DNA from: a virus
DNA: 64,000 nucleotides
Virus record (IMG/VR): IMGVR_UViG_3300036770_003943
Span: 1-64,000 of that record
Strand: one strand, 5' to 3'
Shown here: piece after piece, positions 50,434 to 59,099 of the stretch
How the letters are laid out: each line of letters opens with the position of its first letter
How positions within the stretch are numbered: the first letter of the stretch is position 1
Position numbers and translations under genes: made by a program
Notes under the pieces: model-generated
Databases searched by the model: none
What the model was told of the DNA's origin: nothing
Seen by the model: only the letters and a program-made list of their open reading frames with translations

Positions 50434-50712
50434 TTAAACCGCCTGTTGTCTGATATTGGCAGGTATAAAGCTAGAATCAACGTAACCGATCTGACTGCTG
50501 TTAGTGCGTGAGTTATTTAAGCTAGCATATATTTCCTGATCAAACCTTATACCCTGACTACTAATACTACGAACAATTTTGTCCAAACTTATATCTAATT
50601 CTAAACTTATGGTATAAAGATTTTTACCTAATAGTTTAGCCTGCTCTGGACTAAAATTCAATGATAATAGTTTGCCGTAGAGTAAATCAAATTTATTTGA
50701 TTCTATAGCCAT
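50434..50712 (-). CDS. Small helical protein between gp4 and tail tube genes
   Basis: This 92-residue protein (FDLLYGKLLSLNFSPEQAKLLG, LELDISLDKIVRSISSQG, SSFIPANIRQQAV) is helical. In T4, gp53 follows gp4, but this protein is half that length, so the equivalence is uncertain. Baseplate or tail accessory role by position. Confidence 0.45.
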   Translation of the reverse strand: MAIESNKFDLLYGKLLSLNFSPEQAKLLGKNLYTISLELDISLDKIVRSISSQGIRFDQEIYASLNNSRTNSSQIGYVDSSFIPANIRQQAV

Positions 50713-51365
50713 TATAGGACATCACTAAAAGTAGTTGTAGGATTACTAGCAGGACTGATTTGTTCTGTATCTTCGTCGTAGGTAACACTTTCATATCTAA
50801 CACTAATTTGCCAAGTTACAGCATCGCTAGCACTATAATCCAAAGTGTCGTGCTGTACATCAACAATTTTAGGACGCCATAGAGTTACTGTGCTTTTATT
50901 TTCTAATTCAGTCAAATCTTGATTACTATTGTAAAATCTAATAATTTCAATCTTATCTAATGGACAATCTTTTGTGGTATCTAATAATTTTAAACCAAAA
51001 TCATCAAAACCTTTTCTTAGACTGGTTTTTTGTTGTGCGAAATTGCCGCTAATAATATTCATGTAGGCCTTGATAAACTTTTGAAATCTATTATCTAGAG
51101 TATCATTAAAACTCATACTAATAGGTTCAAAGTTCATTTTAGTAGGTATAGGTTGTCTGACATTCCAACTATTAGCTATTTCTGTATCTATGCTATACTT
51201 TGGTAATTCAACTGTTCGTACACTGTCAAATATAAGTCGAGCAGGAGTTTGTAGTTTATCTACATATTGACTGCTGTAAAATGCGATCTGATAATGGTAC
51301 TTAGTGCGGACTGTTTTTAGTCCGCCCAAGTTATACCATGTCATAGCCTGCGTTAAAGCTGCCAT
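50712..51365 (-). CDS. Tail-tube-fold protein (second gp19-like)
   Basis: This 217-residue protein shares tube-fold landmarks with the adjacent gp19: LPKYSIDTEIANSWNVRQP, MNFEPISMSFNDTLDN and LDYSASDAVTWQISVRYESV, versus the related NYATSDVMTITLQIRYDNAD of gp19. A second tube-like protein may be the tube initiator or terminator (gp54/gp3-like). Divergent but same fold. Confidence 0.7.
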   Translation of the reverse strand: MAALTQAMTWYNLGGLKTVRTKYHYQIAFYSSQYVDKLQTPARLIFDSVRTVELPKYSIDTEIANSWNVRQPIPTKMNFEPISMSFNDTLDNRFQKFIKAYMNIISGNFAQQKTSLRKGFDDFGLKLLDTTKDCPLDKIEIIRFYNSNQDLTELENKSTVTLWRPKIVDVQHDTLDYSASDAVTWQISVRYESVTYDEDTEQISPASNPTTTFSDVL

Positions 51366-51374
51366 TGACTATCC

Positions 51375-51986
51375 TTATGTGGCCTGATTACCTGCTCCGA
51401 TAGGTAATACGCCAGATGTTAGAGCGCCAGTTGTAGTTGCTGATGCTTGTTCATCGCTGTGAATATCAGCATTATCATAACGAATCTGCAGAGTGATTGT
51501 CATAACATCGCTGGTAGCGTAGTTATTCTCACCGTAGTTTACGTTTTGAATAAAACATCCAGCCAAGCTCCATGTTTCTAATACTTCACCTGGTTGACTG
51601 CCATCTAGCTGTTCTATTACCATGCCAAACTTATAATCACGACCTGCTACTGGAGCACTTTGTAAACCATGGCTCAATTGCTTTTGTAATTGACTGGCCA
51701 CATGCTTACTCACTGTATTATTAATATCATCTCTTAGAGTTAGCGTAATTGGTTCCCAGGTATGCTTACCAGCCACGTATACTTTACTATTATAGGCATC
51801 AATAGTAATCTCATCGTGTGTTAGGCTAGGTCTCGATACACTAACTGTATTTTGTGTAACTTCTACAGTAGGACCATTATTACGACCAAAATCAAATAAT
51901 AATACTCTGAATCTATATTGAAGTTTAGGCATAACCATTGAGTTACCGCCTACTGTAGGAACTCCAAACTGTGTTAAATCTGCCAT
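51375..51986 (-). CDS. Tail tube protein (T4 gp19)
   Basis: This 203-residue tube protein reads MPKLQYRFRVLLFDFG, TVSVSRPSLTHDEITIDAYNSK, HTWEPITLTLRDDINNTVSK and IQNVNYGENNYATSDVMTITL, all typical of gp19. It forms the inner tail tube. It follows the sheath gene and has a late box and AAGGAGAT site. Confidence 0.9.
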   Translation of the reverse strand: MADLTQFGVPTVGGNSMVMPKLQYRFRVLLFDFGRNNGPTVEVTQNTVSVSRPSLTHDEITIDAYNSKVYVAGKHTWEPITLTLRDDINNTVSKHVASQLQKQLSHGLQSAPVAGRDYKFGMVIEQLDGSQPGEVLETWSLAGCFIQNVNYGENNYATSDVMTITLQIRYDNADIHSDEQASATTTGALTSGVLPIGAGNQAT

Positions 51987-52007
51987 CTTAATCTCCTTCG
52001 GCTCATT

Positions 52008-52014
52008 TATTTAT
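52008..52014 (-). promoter_or_regulatory. Late promoter of the tail tube gene
   Basis: Minus-strand ATAAATA in ATGATAAATAAATGAG, 21 bases before the ATG at 51986. Confidence 0.55.
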
Positions 52015-54431
52015 CATGCTGATAATTCGCCGGTGTTGACCACACGAATTGGAATGTAAATGAATTCAGCTGCCTTGGCTGGTTCAATGGCTACATCAAT
52101 CCAAAGTTCGTTTCTGTCAATTCTGGCAGGTGTGTTATTTGTTTCGTCGCAAACAACAATAAAATCGTAGATGGCTCTTTTGGCTAGTAAATCTCCTAAA
52201 AAGCTATCAAATACTTGTTTAGCATTTGCTCTTGTAATTTTGTCGTTGGGCTCGAAAATAAACGGACGAGCTAACGGATCAAAACGCTCACGTAGGTATG
52301 CTAATAGTCTGCTTACATTAACACGGTCTAATGCGCTGGTAAAGTTTTGTAAAGTTCTTTGACCAAATACAAATAAACCTTGTCCTGGGAATCTAGCGAT
52401 GGGATTAATACCTACCCTGCTACCATCACCATATAATGTATCTCGTTGTCCAGGTGTTAAAGATACTGCGATAAATTCGCCTTCGCTGTTAATATAACCA
52501 ACATTGCTGGCATTTGTTACTACACCTCGTGTCAAACCAGCTGGAGCGAACCAAGGATAAGCAACTTGATCATTATAGGCAAATGTTCGTAGTGCTATAT
52601 GACTAGCAGGTACTACTACGTTATTACCGTCTAAATCTGTAGTCAATCCACTGGGATAATAGGCAGCAGCTTGATTCGTTGATGTAACTAGGCCATCTTC
52701 GCCATTAGTTGTGGCCAATGATCCAGACATCCAATCTAACAATGATTGTCCAGCCGGATTCAGTCTAAATGGTGTATCAACAATAATAAAACCTGTTTCT
52801 TTTCTATCAACGTTTAAAGTCAGCATTTCATCTAGTAATTCTGGATAGCCAGGAGCAGCAATTAGTGTAAAGTAAGTCATTTCTTCTCTAATTTGTGTAT
52901 TAGAACTTACTGCTGCCTGCATAGCTTTGACGACTGCTTGACGCTGTGCTTTTCTTAACATATATGGAGAACCATCTGCTTTGTTTCCACTGTAAGTTGC
53001 CCAAACTTTTGCGCCAGTTGGAACACCTGAACCATCTAGTACATTTGAATAAATTTTCACATTGCCTGTACTTACAATGCTGTTCCAGCATAATATACCG
53101 TTTGGATATAGTGCAGGATCTGGGGCATTAGTGTCTATTAGTGTAGCACCACCTGCATTGCTAGTATCACCTGCTGTGTCAGTTAGGTCAGCGAAAATTA
53201 CACCGTTTGGTGTAGTTTGATCAGCTGTGTCTCTTGCTACCCATGCTGAACCATCATAGACATAAATTGCCGGATAGTTTTCAATGTCGCTGTTATTGAT
53301 CCAAACGTCTCCGCCAGATGGACTAGTTGGTTCTTCACTGTCAATTGTCACTGTACCCGAAACTGGAATCCAGTTTCCACTACTCTTAGTATATAAATCA
53401 GCTGTTAAACTACTATTATACCATAATGTACCTAATGTTGGCTCAGATGTAGGAGCATCAGCATTAGCTTCTTCACCTAGGCTACTCCAAGATGTTGTAT
53501 AATAGCGCAGTTCGATATTTGCTGTACCGTCTGCTACTTTAGCGTACATTTTTCCGCTGACTAATGAACTACCAAAACCAGTAGTAGCTGCGCTATCAGT
53601 ATCATAAACAGGAACATTTTGAATTACCCATGGGCTGCTTGCTGGTAAATTAGCACTTACATATTTTTTAACAATTACTTTTAGACCATTGTTGGGAGTA
53701 GTTGTTTTAATCCAAACATCACCGATCGCTGTAGCAGTAGGAATATTGTAGTGTGCTCTAGCAAAAACAGTTTTTCCTAATCCAGCATTGGTACAAATGA
53801 CCCAAGAGCCTGATACTTTTTTGTAGAATTGATAGCTGCTTACTGTGCTGGTAGCAACAAGGGCATAATCACCGTTACTACCTATTGTGTTTAATGGAGC
53901 AACACCTAAACTACTAACTGTATCTGCCAAATCTGTAATTATTGTAACATCCTTGTTGACCCAACTCGCTGTGCCAGTAGCACTCGCTTCAAACAGACCG
54001 TACACACTAGTTGTTAAATCAAACCAAAACGTACCATTGGCCGGAGCACTACGAGGTTCTCCGGGATTACTTTCTAATTGTGCTAAATCAATATCTGCCC
54101 TTAGAGCATATGCTCTATTAGCAATACCCAAAAAACTATAGACTGCTAGTAGCCCATATTCATTCGTTTCAGCACCGTGTACTGGGGTGCCATCGATTAC
54201 TTTAAATTGTGGCTGACCAAAATATTCAACTAATTCACGCTGACTGGTCAGCAAATAAGGTTTGTTAGCATTAACTGGCTTGGTTGCTTCTGCATAACCG
54301 GTAGCACTAAGATTAACTTTATTTGATTCTGTGGCTAGAATAATTAACGGTACAGAACCTTGCCCTGCTGATCCATATTGGCTTTCGTCTGTAACTGTAA
54401 CTGATACGCCCGGGGATACTAGTGTAGCCAT
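52014..54431 (-). CDS. Tail sheath protein (T4 gp18) with extra inserts
   Basis: This 805-residue protein begins ATLVSPGVSVTVTDESQYG. The conserved N-terminal part (about 1-120) and C-terminal part (about 490-805: FLGDLLAKRAIYDFIVVCDETNN, FIYIPIRVVNTG) bracket a large insertion. In the insert (about 130-480) about five or six short units recur with a G-W...Y-G-W pattern (GTLWYNS, GDVWINN, YVYDGSAWV). T4 gp18 has 659 residues. The units are surface-exposed in inference. It contracts to drive infection. Confidence 0.93.
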   Translation of the reverse strand: MATLVSPGVSVTVTDESQYGSAGQGSVPLIILATESNKVNLSATGYAEATKPVNANKPYLLTSQRELVEYFGQPQFKVIDGTPVHGAETNEYGLLAVYSFLGIANRAYALRADIDLAQLESNPGEPRSAPANGTFWFDLTTSVYGLFEASATGTASWVNKDVTIITDLADTVSSLGVAPLNTIGSNGDYALVATSTVSSYQFYKKVSGSWVICTNAGLGKTVFARAHYNIPTATAIGDVWIKTTTPNNGLKVIVKKYVSANLPASSPWVIQNVPVYDTDSAATTGFGSSLVSGKMYAKVADGTANIELRYYTTSWSSLGEEANADAPTSEPTLGTLWYNSSLTADLYTKSSGNWIPVSGTVTIDSEEPTSPSGGDVWINNSDIENYPAIYVYDGSAWVARDTADQTTPNGVIFADLTDTAGDTSNAGGATLIDTNAPDPALYPNGILCWNSIVSTGNVKIYSNVLDGSGVPTGAKVWATYSGNKADGSPYMLRKAQRQAVVKAMQAAVSSNTQIREEMTYFTLIAAPGYPELLDEMLTLNVDRKETGFIIVDTPFRLNPAGQSLLDWMSGSLATTNGEDGLVTSTNQAAAYYPSGLTTDLDGNNVVVPASHIALRTFAYNDQVAYPWFAPAGLTRGVVTNASNVGYINSEGEFIAVSLTPGQRDTLYGDGSRVGINPIARFPGQGLFVFGQRTLQNFTSALDRVNVSRLLAYLRERFDPLARPFIFEPNDKITRANAKQVFDSFLGDLLAKRAIYDFIVVCDETNNTPARIDRNELWIDVAIEPAKAAEFIYIPIRVVNTGELSA

Positions 54432-54456
54432 CTTGTTCTCCTTTTTAACTTAACTG

Positions 54457-54463
54457 TATTTAG
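54457..54463 (-). promoter_or_regulatory. Late promoter-like box of tail sheath
   Basis: Minus-strand CTAAATA in TTACTAAATACAG, 25 bases before the ATG with AAAAAGGAG between. Confidence 0.45.
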
Positions 54464-54492
54464 TAAAAAATTGGAGAAAAGACGATATTTAT

Positions 54493-55146
54493 TCAAATGG
54501 CCATTTTTTGTGGTTCATGATGCACCAATTGGAATACTTGCTTGTACAAGTCATCAATGCTGTGATTATTGTCAATTATCGCATCAAAATTTGTAGCAGT
54601 CCAGCTATACTCACTGGAATGAATATTAAAAGTATCTAACTCACTTTTACCTAAGGCCCAGCCGATAGTACTCGGACCGCTCATATAGGCACGAGCAGCA
54701 TCCATCCAGGCTGGCTCATCGCCACGCACTACTCTAATAACGATGCCACCTTGGTTTTTAATTGCTTTAATTTCATTAGGAAATCTACAATCACTGATAA
54801 CAATATCGTCGTTGGTTTTTCTTAATTTGTTTTCTAAACTAGCCACCCAAATGTCATCATTAAAGTGATTACGTAAAACATCAGTGCCCCAATATTGTAA
54901 AACCCATCTTGGGGTAAGATGATCTATTTCAAGTCTATTAGACCACCAAGTGTCGACTTGTTCTCTCCATTGCCGGGCTTCTTTAGTTCGACCTTCTAGT
55001 AAAGTTCGATCCCATCCAAACACGGCCGCTACCGCATCCTTTAAGGTATTAGCAAAACTTTCTCGTCTGAACTCATGTACATTAACAAGGTAATCAGCAA
55101 TAGTATCCTTACCGGCACCTATAAGGCCACACACACCAATAATCAT
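54493..55146 (-). CDS. Deoxynucleoside monophosphate kinase (T4 gp1)
   Basis: This 217-residue P-loop kinase has GLIGAGKDT (7-15), the RESFANTLKDAVAAVFGWDR substrate region, WVLQYWGTDVLR and the ISDCRFPNE motif typical of gp1. It phosphorylates dNMPs for phage DNA synthesis. Promoter directly upstream; length close to T4 gp1 (241). Confidence 0.9.
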   Translation of the reverse strand: MIIGVCGLIGAGKDTIADYLVNVHEFRRESFANTLKDAVAAVFGWDRTLLEGRTKEARQWREQVDTWWSNRLEIDHLTPRWVLQYWGTDVLRNHFNDDIWVASLENKLRKTNDDIVISDCRFPNEIKAIKNQGGIVIRVVRGDEPAWMDAARAYMSGPSTIGWALGKSELDTFNIHSSEYSWTATNFDAIIDNNHSIDDLYKQVFQLVHHEPQKMAI

Positions 55147-55165
55147 AAGTTATCCCTCTTGATGT

Positions 55166-55195
55166 ATTATATAGTATATAATGTCTCGATGTCAA
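55166..55195 (-). promoter_or_regulatory. Sigma70-type promoter of gp1
   Basis: Minus strand: TTGACA (55195-55190), 18-base spacer, TATAAT (55171-55166); an overlapping TATATA at 16 is an alternative -10. Confidence 0.6.
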
Positions 55196-55200
55196 TTGAA

Positions 55201-55440
55201 TTATTTGTTTTTATCCGTAGGACTTTCACCAGTAAGTGATGGCCTAGCAAACCAAAGTTTAAACCATTCATCGCTTCCAGGTCTAATATTATGCTTACGT
55301 TGATATTCAGCTTTACTCGTGCCTATACTACCACTCACTGGACTGTCACTGCCGTCTGTTTTTTCATGAATGCCTGCTAGTATCCTAAGTTTATCTAAAT
55401 CATCCAATGATAAATCCCCCGTAACCTCCGCCGTCAACAT
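55201..55440 (-). CDS. Small protein overlapping gp13, LAGI motif
   Basis: The protein is 79 residues from the ATG at 55440, inside the gp13 3' end; a TTG start further in, after GGGGG, is possible. It contains LDDLDKLRILAGIHEK, a motif common at the ends of head proteins in marine T4-like phages, and YQRKHNIRPGSDEWFKLWFA. Function unknown, start uncertain. Confidence 0.45.
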   Translation of the reverse strand: MLTAEVTGDLSLDDLDKLRILAGIHEKTDGSDSPVSGSIGTSKAEYQRKHNIRPGSDEWFKLWFARPSLTGESPTDKNK

Positions 55441-56146
55441 AATTCTTTAGATCTTCTTCTAGTTTTTCTATGTCTGCTTGTGCTTCACTTTTTAATGCGT
55501 CTCCATTTAAACTGGTCCCACCTTGTGGACCGGCAATGGTGGCAAACTTACTACGTGCTTCTCCTAACATAAACTTGGCCTTGGCAAAAGCGTAATCTCT
55601 CAACCAACCTGTAGCATAAGGATCCGTTAATAAATCTTCTTCGTCACGTTCAATCCAACACCACAAATACATAGTGTCATCTGATCTAAATTTACGATGA
55701 AACACAATTGTTTTATCAGTTTGTACAAAATGAAAAGTAACATAGCCGCCGAACATTCTTGCCAAAAGCTCACGTCTGTCAGCATACAATTCATAATTCA
55801 TTAGACCAGGAAAATTAGTAGCATTTTGTAGCAGCATGTTATTAAGGTACATAGTATTAAAAGGCTCAAAGTCTACTCCAGTACCGCTAGTTCCAGCCGT
55901 ACCTGTTTGCCTTAGTATAGCTTCTCTTACTAAGACAACGTTAGTTGGCAACTGATATTCTTGCTTTTCTGGTATGATATCTAAGGGAATAAATCGTTCT
56001 GCTACGGCGCGACTGCTACGAGCTCTATATTTTCTAAATGCTTGACTTAGAGCGAGATCATAATGAGCAGAGTCGAGTTCTACATCGACCATGCCTCCTC
56101 CTAGTCTAAGTTCTATGTCTTTTATTACGTCTTCTTTAATACCCAT
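55400..56146 (-). CDS. Neck protein gp13
   Basis: This 248-residue protein begins GIKEDVIKDIELRLGGGMVDVEL, then ALSQAFRKYRARSSRAVAE and LWCWIERDEEDLLTDPYATGWLRDYAFAKAKFMLGE, matching the T4-like neck protein gp13. It ends with a Gly-rich segment (GGGYGGFIIG). Gp13 and gp14 close the head and join the tail. Preceded by a terminator hairpin holding a late box. Confidence 0.85.
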   Translation of the reverse strand: MGIKEDVIKDIELRLGGGMVDVELDSAHYDLALSQAFRKYRARSSRAVAERFIPLDIIPEKQEYQLPTNVVLVREAILRQTGTAGTSGTGVDFEPFNTMYLNNMLLQNATNFPGLMNYELYADRRELLARMFGGYVTFHFVQTDKTIVFHRKFRSDDTMYLWCWIERDEEDLLTDPYATGWLRDYAFAKAKFMLGEARSKFATIAGPQGGTSLNGDALKSEAQADIEKLEEDLKNYVDGGGYGGFIIG

Positions 56147-56181
56147 AAAAAATCCCCCGATAATATATTTATCGAGGGATT
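56147..56181 (-). terminator. Terminator hairpin with an embedded late promoter
   Basis: Minus strand: AATCCCTCGATAA, loop ATATA, TTATCGGGGGATT, then T tract; 12 of 13 pairs form. It ends the 398-residue gene, and its 5' arm and loop contain ATAAATA (56172-56166), which can start the gp13 transcript. Confidence 0.75.
56166..56172 (-). promoter_or_regulatory. Late promoter of gp13
   Basis: Minus-strand ATAAATA in TCGATAAATATATT, about 20 bases before the ATG at 56146; GGGGGATT serves as ribosome site. Confidence 0.5.
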
Positions 56182-56193
56182 AAGTATATGATA

Positions 56194-57390
56194 CTACTTA
56201 TAAACTTTGACTAAGACTGTTTCAGACCCAATACGTCCATTTAGTTTAATTTCGGTACTCTTAATACCTTTAAACCATTTTTTAGCTGCGGGTTTGCCAG
56301 TATCTGAGAACTCTTTAATTTGCTTGTCAGGCTTGCGTAGAGTTTTTTGGACACTAGTGGCTTCATCAAATCCAAAGATCTTTGACCCTTTTACACTGAG
56401 CTTACCCATATGGCTGTCAGCAATGTAAATACCCAACTTACGAGTCTTTGTATTATATACCCACAGTTCTTCCGCTGTAAGAATGTTAACTGGGTCCACA
56501 CTTTTAAGTTTTAAGTCAGCAAACTCTTTGAGATACTGTAGTTTAGCAACTACTTTTTCCGGCGGCACTGCTTTCTTTTTACGCGGAGCTTTAGCTGCCT
56601 TTTTAATCATGCCATAACTATTACAGTCATTAAGAGCTTGTTGCCACCAAGCAATTACAGCCTTGACTTGCCGCTTGCCCCAATGTTTATATGCTTCTAC
56701 TAACTGTCCTTCTTTGCCTTCGGCAACTAGTTCAAATTCATTAATGTTTCGTTGAACAGTGTTAGCAATGTATTTGACATGAGCAGGTTGAATATTGTGC
56801 CTAGTTAACAAGTCGACTAATTTTGGATCTCCTTTAAAGTCATTTTTGATAAAATCATCAAACGCACCTTCTAGGTCTCCCATACAGCCTTGAGCTTTTT
56901 CACGTAGGCGATCTTGAATGTTGAACTTAGGTACAACTGGCTTGGCCTGTTCGATGGCTACTGGAATTAATTTTGAATCATGTCCAGTCAATTTGAGTGC
57001 TCGGACCACACTACGTAAGGTACCGAACTTTAGCTTAAGTCCTAGTCGGCCAGCACGTAGAATAAAGCCAATAGTGCTTCCGGGACTAAGTTCTCCTTTT
57101 TTGATAGCTTCAACTTGACTGCGTCGACGTGGGTTACGGTTAAGGAATTCTAGCAGCCATTCCTGGCTTTGCTTGCTGTCTTGTGTAAAATTATACCAAT
57201 TTAAAGTGCGAGCAACACGAATACGATACTCACGATGACTCCAAATATCTTGTTCATCTAAACCAGGATGCTGCGGTTCGCTTCCCACATATTTGGCATC
57301 GGCATCTTTATAGACGACAGCTTTAGGCGCAGGCTCAAAACGCCAAGCAATTTTATTTCCGCTTAGTTTTGGTTGTTTTCGAGTTGCCAT
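56194..57390 (-). CDS. Conserved-type phage protein, unknown
   Basis: This 398-residue basic protein has RTLNWYNFTQDSKQSQEWLLEFL, AVIAWWQQALNDCNSYG and a C-terminal LYIADSH-like KLGIYIADSHMGKLSV part. The central region is Lys/Arg-rich. It resembles a T4-like conserved unknown encoded near neck genes. It overlaps the zinc protease gene by 38 bases. Role unknown. Confidence 0.5.
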   Translation of the reverse strand: MATRKQPKLSGNKIAWRFEPAPKAVVYKDADAKYVGSEPQHPGLDEQDIWSHREYRIRVARTLNWYNFTQDSKQSQEWLLEFLNRNPRRRSQVEAIKKGELSPGSTIGFILRAGRLGLKLKFGTLRSVVRALKLTGHDSKLIPVAIEQAKPVVPKFNIQDRLREKAQGCMGDLEGAFDDFIKNDFKGDPKLVDLLTRHNIQPAHVKYIANTVQRNINEFELVAEGKEGQLVEAYKHWGKRQVKAVIAWWQQALNDCNSYGMIKKAAKAPRKKKAVPPEKVVAKLQYLKEFADLKLKSVDPVNILTAEELWVYNTKTRKLGIYIADSHMGKLSVKGSKIFGFDEATSVQKTLRKPDKQIKEFSDTGKPAAKKWFKGIKSTEIKLNGRIGSETVLVKVYK

Positions 57391-57817
57391 ACTTTCTCCT
57401 AATTAGTTCAAATGCCTTATGCATCAATAATGATTCTTTACTATAGGCTTCAATTTCCCATGGTCTGTCCAAATACTTGTTTTTAGTTAGTTTACCTAAC
57501 CAAAAATAACCATATCGTTTATTATGAGGTTTGATCTTTAATTGTCCAAGAACAAACTGTTTGATATGTACCATTTCATGTGCTAGTATCCTAGCCATTT
57601 TGTCTTGTTTCAATGTACTCTGTAAGAAAATGAAATACTGCCCATCATGTTCGGTAGCAAAGCCATCTGCTTCAAAACTACTCTGAACATCCCGACGAGT
57701 TACTATAGTAACACTTTTTGGATTTTTGTCCAATTTTAATAGCAAGGCATAGGCCTGCGCCAATTCAACGAGTACCTCTCGTTTTAACTTGCTACGACAA
57801 TTAGCTTGAATGTCCAT
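57353..57817 (-). CDS. SprT-like zinc metalloprotease
   Basis: The protein is 154 residues from the ATG at 57817 (the transcript is predicted to begin at about this base). It has a HExxH motif, AHEMVHIKQFVLG (about 79-91), with a later Glu in RPWEIEAYSKE as the third zinc ligand, and a basic end (IRRKYGNSKTTKTKRK). The order suits SprT/wss-like or toxin-type peptidases. Target unknown. Leaderless-type promoter. Confidence 0.75.
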   Translation of the reverse strand: MDIQANCRSKLKREVLVELAQAYALLLKLDKNPKSVTIVTRRDVQSSFEADGFATEHDGQYFIFLQSTLKQDKMARILAHEMVHIKQFVLGQLKIKPHNKRYGYFWLGKLTKNKYLDRPWEIEAYSKESLLMHKAFELIRRKYGNSKTTKTKRK

Positions 57818-57823
57818 TTTCAC

Positions 57824-57852
57824 AGTATAGCAAATTAGTCATTTTATGTCAA
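57824..57852 (-). promoter_or_regulatory. Leaderless-type promoter of the metalloprotease
   Basis: Minus strand: TTGACA (57852-57847), 17-base spacer, TATACT (57829-57824), GTGAAA, ATG. It lies directly against the T tract of the porin terminator. Confidence 0.75.
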
Positions 57853-57853
57853 T

Positions 57854-57875
57854 AAAAAACCCGCCTAAGCGGGTT
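57854..57875 (-). terminator. Rho-independent terminator of the porin gene
   Basis: Minus strand: AACCCGC-TTAG-GCGGGTT then TTTT, a seven-pair stem 18 bases after the porin stop. Confidence 0.85.
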
Positions 57876-57892
57876 AAATTAAGTTCCTACGA

Positions 57893-58912
57893 TTAGAAAC
57901 GATGACGCACTCCAACGCCCATTACACGAGTATCTGCCCATGCTGCGTTAGTACGATTAACTCCATCATTTGTGTAGTCAGTGTCACGCAGAGCTGCGTA
58001 GATGTCTGTACGCTTGCTCATAGCATGACTTACTCCCAGTGCCCAACTAGCTGTTTCAGCACTGCGGCTACCTACAAAATTGTGGTCGAAGTGGCTGTAA
58101 CTAGCCATAATGGTATTGCCTTTGCCCATCGGCAAACTAGCACCAATGCTGTAACCTTTATCTTCTTTGGTTACTAGATCACTGTTTTCTACACGATTCC
58201 ATTGTGCGAATAGTTTGGCTTTTTTCAAGTCAATGCTGACGCCACTGATGAACGATGTCATATTATGACGTCCTGGTCCAGCATCAATTTCTTGCCATGT
58301 AGCGGTAAAACCAACTGGGCCTTGAAACATCATTGCTCCAACACTTTTACCACCTTGTTTACTGCCAAACGCATCGTCTTGTACACCAGCTGAATATACA
58401 CCAGTTAGTGCCAATGGACCAGCATTAGTTTTAACTAAAACAGAATTGTTCCAGCCTGTGTCGCTGCCACCGCCTGCTAGATTATAGTTGTTTACACCAA
58501 AACGCTGTGTAACCATGGGAGAAAATACAAAACTATCGCCTAACGCATTAAACGCAATAGTTGAAATAAAGTAAGGAGTGGTTACACGACCTACTTGTAG
58601 TTCAGCCGCCTTGTTGCTTAATCCAACATAGGCATTGCGAGCAAACATTACATCGCCATTAAAACGTCCTTGTTGAGCAGTGTCTGGGCGTAAAAATTGT
58701 TCTAATACAACATTAGCCTTTACTCCGCCACTTAGGTCTTCCGAACTACGAATACCAATGTAACTGGTTGTCATACCGCCGGCGTTAACCTGTGCAGGCG
58801 ATTTACCGTCAGTCTTACCAACATAACCGTCGACTAGACCATATATACTGGTTTGAGCTTGTGCTAATGAAGCAGCTCCAGCAAGTAATGCTGCCAATAA
58901 AAGTTTTTTCAT
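57893..58912 (-). CDS. Outer-membrane porin of the Burkholderiales type (Porin_4/OmpC-like)
   Basis: This 339-residue protein has a signal peptide (MKKLLLAALLAGAASLAQA, cleavage after residue 19 or 20). It continues SIYGLVDGYVGKTDG, TSYIGIRSSEDLSGGVKANVVLEQ, RNAYVGLSNKAAELQVGRVTTPY and ends MGVGVRHRF with terminal Phe. This is the general trimeric porin pattern of Burkholderiales: 16-stranded barrel, long L3-type segment. It is complete, with its own AAAGGAAAC ribosome site and terminator. It could replace the host porin, hide receptors or change nutrient uptake. Confidence 0.9.
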   Translation of the reverse strand: MKKLLLAALLAGAASLAQAQTSIYGLVDGYVGKTDGKSPAQVNAGGMTTSYIGIRSSEDLSGGVKANVVLEQFLRPDTAQQGRFNGDVMFARNAYVGLSNKAAELQVGRVTTPYFISTIAFNALGDSFVFSPMVTQRFGVNNYNLAGGGSDTGWNNSVLVKTNAGPLALTGVYSAGVQDDAFGSKQGGKSVGAMMFQGPVGFTATWQEIDAGPGRHNMTSFISGVSIDLKKAKLFAQWNRVENSDLVTKEDKGYSIGASLPMGKGNTIMASYSHFDHNFVGSRSAETASWALGVSHAMSKRTDIYAALRDTDYTNDGVNRTNAAWADTRVMGVGVRHRF

Positions 58913-59092
58913 TCTTGTTTCCTTTTTAAAATCATATACACTAATATATAGTTGCTTTTACCTATTAATGTACATGTAGTCATTATTTAAATCATCTCTT
59001 ACGGTAGGATAAAACAAACTATAACTATTATCGTTGTAGATTAGCAACAATAATATACCTACTTAAATTGAAAAGATAAAAATCAATAGCAG

Positions 59093-59099
59093 GTAAATA
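59093..59099 (+). promoter_or_regulatory. Late-type box of gp14
   Basis: GTAAATA, then CTATACT, then ATG at 59107. No ribosome site between; leaderless type. Confidence 0.45.

Noticed and set aside
57893-58912. Porin as a sign of host chromosome or assembly chimera
   Set aside because: It is flanked within 200 bases by phage genes on both sides, with the metalloprotease promoter abutting its terminator, so the locus reads as one phage genome; read mapping would settle it.
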